Positions 60,346-64,000 of a stretch of 64,000 nucleotides of DNA are shown piece after piece. Position 1 is the first letter of the stretch, and every line of letters starts with the position of its first letter. Below the pieces are notes generated by a model that was not told where the DNA came from, made no database searches, and saw only the letters and a program-made list of their open reading frames with translations. The position numbers and the translations under genes were made by a program. This stretch comes from Pelagicoccus sp. SDUM812003 (lineage in GTDB: Bacteria > Verrucomicrobiota > Verrucomicrobiia > Opitutales > Opitutaceae), in contig NZ_JARXHY010000011.1 in NCBI RefSeq assembly GCF_031127815.1, forward strand, positions 142,137 to 206,136. Reading direction: 5' to 3'.

Positions 60346-62883
60346 ATGATGAAACCAAATCGCCTCCTCCGCCGAACCCTTTGCCTCCTGTTCTCGTTCG
60401 CCGCCTTGCTCGCGACCGTCGAGACTCTCGCCCAGAGCGACACGGAAACCAAGATCAAGCTGATGACCGAGGCCCTGCAGGCCCGAGATTCCGGAAACCT
60501 GGTCCTGGCCAAGGAGAAGCTCGAAGCGCTGCTGGTCATCGCTCCCAACGACGCCTCGGTCAAACGCATTCTCGGCGGGGTTGAGCGCATGATCGAGAGG
60601 CAGAGCGACGCGGGCGCGGATTCCCGGCCTGCGGAGGTGGATCGGCTGGCGGCTCTCAGAAGCGAAGCGGAATACTTGGCCCAGCTGGAGACTGAGCGCA
60701 TCGAAAAAGCCATGCAGGAGGCCCGCAACACCCGGGAGGCGGCGCGTCGCCAAGCGAATCGCGGCGAATACGATGCAGCTTTGGCCACCATCAACCGCGC
60801 GATCTCATCGCTCGAGCCCAATCCCATGACTCAGGTGCTGATCGAAGAGATGAAGCGTGACGAGCGAGAGTTCCTGCGTCAGCGCTCTCAGTACGCGGTC
60901 GATGCCATGAGCGGTTCTCCAGGCTCCCTTTCCATCCACGAGGCGAGCCCCGACTTCGTGAAACTGCAGCAGCAGATCGACGTGCTTCATCTCCGCGGTC
61001 GCAGCCAGTTCTTCGCAGGGGATCTCGAGGGCGCCGAGGCGACCTTCAAGCAGATCGAGGCCCTGGACCCCAACAATGCGATGGCTAAGAATTTCCTCAT
61101 TCGCATCGCCCGCGAGCGCCAGTCCGTAGGGCACCTGAACAAGATGAAGACGCGCGAGCAGCTGCTGCAGGAGGTTTCGAACGCCTGGCAGCGCCCCGGC
61201 ATCTACGAAGAGCGACCCGGTATTGAAACGGTGGATGCGAAGTCGATTCCACTCAACGAGAAGTTGAACCGAATCCAGATTCCCAGTGTGAACTTCACCG
61301 AAGTGGAGCTTAGCAAGGTGGTGAACACGCTCAGCGCCATTTCCGAACAGTTCGATACCACGAACATTGGAACGAAGGGAGTGAACCTCGTGCTGATCGA
61401 TCCGGATCGCGCGAACCCGACGGTGAACATCACCCTGCGCAACCTTTCCCTGAAGCGCATCCTGGACTTCATTGTCGACTCCGTCGGCTATCAATACGAG
61501 GTCGACGCTGACGCCGTGGTGGTTCGCCCAGGAGGGGATCATTCAAATCTGGATACGGAGTTCTTTCCCATCTCCCGCTCGACGGTCATTCGCATGACGG
61601 GGGGCTTGACCGGTACCTCCGGCGGACTCTTCAACGATCCGTTCTACTCCGACGACGGTTCGCGCATTCGCGATGGTGGCGTGGCCAGCGAAGCTCAGGC
61701 CATACGGAATTTCCTGCAGCAAGCGGGGGTCGATTTCGCGGGCATCGAGGGAAGCACGCTGGCCTACGACGGATCGGCAATGATCGTGACGCAAACCTCC
61801 CGCAACATCGATCGTATCCGAAATATACTGAACCGCTACACCGATGTGAAGCAGGTCGAGATCGAAGCCAAGTTTCTCGAAGTGCAGGAAGGCTCCTTGG
61901 AGGAGCTCGGATTCGATTGGATCGTGAACGAGCAAGGCTCGGGCGGCGACGAACGATGGGAGACCGGCGAGGTGTATCGCTCTTCTCTGCGACGATTGGC
62001 TCAGGCGGCCGCTCCCACCAGCGTGAGCAGCGCCATCATCGTGGACGGCGAGGAGGTTGACAGCATTTCCGCCCCCGATCTGCCTGGAGCAAATCTCCTC
62101 GGTCTGGGCGCAGATCCGTTCACCAACGTGATCGGCAGCATCGACGGAGTGGACCTGAACGTCGCGATTCGCGCTTTGTCGCAGAAGTCCGGTTCCGATC
62201 TGCTCAGCGCCCCGAAGGTCACCGTGCTATCAGGCAATCGGGCGAATATAAACGTCAGCCAGGAGTTCCGCTATCCGACGCGCTATTCAGATACGGAAAG
62301 CGATGTGGGCAGCACCAGCGGATCGCTCAATGGCGGCAGCGCTGGGGTGACCATCACCCCGGGCACTCCGGAGGATTTCGTCACCAGAAACGTGGGCGTG
62401 GAGCTCGCGGTCACTCCGATCGTGGAGGAAGACGACTACAGCATCACGCTGGATCTGAATCCGCGGGTTACGGAGTTCGAAGGTTTCGTGGAATACGGAG
62501 GGCCCAGCATCGCGATCTCTGGCGGCCGCACCGTGAAGACCCCTTCCGGATTCTATCAACCGATCTTCGCGGTCCGCGAGGTGGAAACCAAGGTGACGAT
62601 CTGGGATGGAGCGACCGTAGTCATGGGTGGCATGACTCGCGAAGACGTGGTCTCGGTGGACGACAAGGTGCCGTTCCTGGGCGACATCCCCTTTGTCGGA
62701 CGGCTATTCCGTTCCGAGGGAGAAAGCTCCGCCAAGCGCAACCTGCTCATCTTCGTGACCGCGAATCTGGTCAGCCCAGGCGGCTCGCCGAAGCGCCAGA
62801 CCCTGCGCGGCGTGCAGCCGGGCTCGCTTTTCCAGAATCCGACTCTGGTCACGCCCAGCGGCTCGGAGTCCAGAGCGCACTGA
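60346..62883 (+). CDS. Secretin (PilQ/GspD-like, Amuc_1098-like)
   Basis: The 845-residue protein forms an outer-membrane ring. A signal peptide (LCLLFSFAALLATVETLAQ) precedes a TPR-like helical region (32-240). An N-domain follows (VNITLRNLSLKRILDFIVDS, about 360-395), then a second one near YDGSAMIVTQTSRNIDRIRN. The secretin domain spans about 560-810 with LLSAPKVTVLSGNRANI, then VPFLGDIPFVGRLFRS, the highly conserved end. No pilotin gene is visible. It closes the locus. Confidence 0.95.
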   Translation: MMKPNRLLRRTLCLLFSFAALLATVETLAQSDTETKIKLMTEALQARDSGNLVLAKEKLEALLVIAPNDASVKRILGGVERMIERQSDAGADSRPAEVDRLAALRSEAEYLAQLETERIEKAMQEARNTREAARRQANRGEYDAALATINRAISSLEPNPMTQVLIEEMKRDEREFLRQRSQYAVDAMSGSPGSLSIHEASPDFVKLQQQIDVLHLRGRSQFFAGDLEGAEATFKQIEALDPNNAMAKNFLIRIARERQSVGHLNKMKTREQLLQEVSNAWQRPGIYEERPGIETVDAKSIPLNEKLNRIQIPSVNFTEVELSKVVNTLSAISEQFDTTNIGTKGVNLVLIDPDRANPTVNITLRNLSLKRILDFIVDSVGYQYEVDADAVVVRPGGDHSNLDTEFFPISRSTVIRMTGGLTGTSGGLFNDPFYSDDGSRIRDGGVASEAQAIRNFLQQAGVDFAGIEGSTLAYDGSAMIVTQTSRNIDRIRNILNRYTDVKQVEIEAKFLEVQEGSLEELGFDWIVNEQGSGGDERWETGEVYRSSLRRLAQAAAPTSVSSAIIVDGEEVDSISAPDLPGANLLGLGADPFTNVIGSIDGVDLNVAIRALSQKSGSDLLSAPKVTVLSGNRANINVSQEFRYPTRYSDTESDVGSTSGSLNGGSAGVTITPGTPEDFVTRNVGVELAVTPIVEEDDYSITLDLNPRVTEFEGFVEYGGPSIAISGGRTVKTPSGFYQPIFAVREVETKVTIWDGATVVMGGMTREDVVSVDDKVPFLGDIPFVGRLFRSEGESSAKRNLLIFVTANLVSPGGSPKRQTLRGVQPGSLFQNPTLVTPSGSESRAH

Positions 62884-63007
62884 GGTCTCGATCCTCGTCG
62901 GCGTTCGTGACAGAGCCGGACCCTTCCTCGCTCAGGCTCTTGAGAGCTGCGGTGCGGTGGGGCCGCTTTGGGTTTGAAACCAAGGCCTCGCTCCGTTGAG
63001 CTGCGTC

Positions 63008-63898
63008 ATGGCTAACTATCTCCTCATCGACGGTTACAATATGGCGTTTCGAGCGTTTTACGCAGTCAAGGAACTGAAGCGCTCGGACGGGTTTCCGACC
63101 AACGCCCTGTACGGCTGGGTGCGCTCGATGTGGAAGCTACTCGATGATCAGAAACCGGACTTTGTCACGGTGTTTTTCGATCTCGGCGGCGCTCAGGACA
63201 AGCTGGCATTGCTGCCTGAATACAAAGCGAACCGGGCGGAAACACCGGCGGAATTTGAACAGCAGGTGCCGATCATCAAGCAGCTGACGCGGGCCATGGG
63301 TTTCGGTCTGATCGAGGAAAATGGAGTGGAGTCCGACGACCTGCTGGCAGCTTACGCCACGCGATTGACCGAGGGTGACGCTGCGGCGGTGGTGAAGATC
63401 GTGAGTGCGGACAAGGACTTCGCTCAATCGGTCACGGAGCGCATCCACCTGCTGCTCCCGCCTCCGACAGCCAATCCGCGCCTGGGCTGGCGGGAGCTTG
63501 ACCCAGCTGGAGTGGAGGAGAAATGGGGTCTCCCTCCCGAGCGCATGGTCGACTACCTTTCACTGATCGGCGACACCTCAGACAACATTCCCGGGGTGCC
63601 GGGTTGCGGTCCTAAGACGGCGGTGAAGTGGTTGCTCGAATACGGATCGGTGGAAGGCGTGCTCGAGCATGCGGACTCGATTCGCCCGCCGCGTTTTCAG
63701 GCGATCTTGCCCGAGCTGGAGGAACGCTTGAAGATCAATCGGAAGATCATCGGGTTCGATCTGTCGCACCATGGTACCAGCGAACTGGATACGGGCAGCA
63801 TGGACCTGCCCGCCCTATGTTCGATCCTAGAGGAAATGGAAATGAAAACCCATCTGGAAGAGGCGAAGAAGCGCTACGCTCAGGCTGAGCTGTTTTAG
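63008..63898 (+). CDS. Stand-alone 5'-3' exonuclease (PolI N-terminal type)
   Basis: The 296-residue protein is the FEN/PolI N-terminal nuclease without a polymerase. It starts at ATG 63008. IDGYNMAFRAFYA opens it, VFFDLGGAQDKLALLPEYKANR and ENGVESDDLLAAYA, with SADKDFAQ, supply metal-binding acids, and GDTSDNIPGVPGCGPKTAVKWLLEYG is the helix-hairpin-helix. Such enzymes remove RNA primers or flaps. A TTG four codons upstream is possible. Confidence 0.93.
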   Translation: MANYLLIDGYNMAFRAFYAVKELKRSDGFPTNALYGWVRSMWKLLDDQKPDFVTVFFDLGGAQDKLALLPEYKANRAETPAEFEQQVPIIKQLTRAMGFGLIEENGVESDDLLAAYATRLTEGDAAAVVKIVSADKDFAQSVTERIHLLLPPPTANPRLGWRELDPAGVEEKWGLPPERMVDYLSLIGDTSDNIPGVPGCGPKTAVKWLLEYGSVEGVLEHADSIRPPRFQAILPELEERLKINRKIIGFDLSHHGTSELDTGSMDLPALCSILEEMEMKTHLEEAKKRYAQAELF

Positions 63899-64000
63899 AA
63901 GGCCTTTTGGCGCATTGGTACGGCGATATCTCTTTAGGATTTCATTGGTAGGGCGCGACGGCCCGGCGCGCCGCATTGCAGGATCCGTTCTTGTCGGCGC

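Overview
The window is a dense, GC-rich bacterial chromosome segment. It carries about 55 protein genes and no transposase, phage gene, CRISPR array, rRNA or recognisable tRNA. Several traits point to the Verrucomicrobiota, most likely an Opitutae/Puniceicoccales relative: a five-gene locus in the same order as Akkermansia Amuc_1102-1101-1100-1099-1098, the C-terminal 'N-F-M-E-Y-A-L-G-x-D-P' signature on a large secreted protein, a eukaryote-type UDP-sugar pyrophosphorylase, and generally weak Shine-Dalgarno sites. The phylum is inferred from gene content only.

Layout. 1-12.8 kb: an edge-cut rhodanese protein, an unknown membrane-anchored protein, a DEAD-box RNA helicase, a small plus-strand cluster (spermidine-synthase-like enzyme, Mpv17-like membrane protein, S4 protein, zinc-ribbon protein), a 1164-residue metzincin-type protease, an MFS transporter, a TonB-C protein and a double PRC-barrel protein. 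A 593-bp gap here holds a candidate structured RNA. 12.8-23.7 kb: MscS channel, LamG/VanZ protein, DUF2157/GDYXXLXY pair, glycerol kinase, PPK2, two FKBP-type isomerases, a YgjP-like metallopeptidase, a small orphan with a perfect ribosome-binding site, an esterase, and a MOSC/CPXCG pair. 23.8-29.2 kb: a GH27 alpha-galactosidase beside a large propeller-type hybrid sensor kinase, which suggests polysaccharide sensing and use. 29.5-31.8 kb: menaquinone methyltransferase and an unusual ClpX-like ATPase.

31.9-42.5 kb is a plus-strand run: HU/IHF protein, HisRS, alpha/beta hydrolase, then serA-plsY-hom-lysC-thrC-cimA. The last group makes serine, threonine and lysine precursors and the citramalate that leads to isoleucine, with one phospholipid-synthesis gene inside it. 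42.5-49.3 kb concerns the envelope: cardiolipin synthase, a polyprenyl-phosphate sugar transferase, a GspB-like protein with an ExeA-type ATPase, an FtsB-like divisome protein and UDP-GlcNAc pyrophosphorylase. 49.5-55.9 kb holds a degenerate hybrid kinase, the pdhA-pdhB-pdhC operon and a Nudix hydrolase.

56.0-62.9 kb is the most notable system: a signal-peptide protein, a PilM-PilN fusion, an Amuc_1100-like protein, an Amuc_1099-like protein and a secretin. Together they look like the alignment complex and outer-membrane pore of a type IV pilus or type II secretion-like machine, with no motor, platform or prepilin gene nearby. The window ends with a stand-alone 5'-3' exonuclease.
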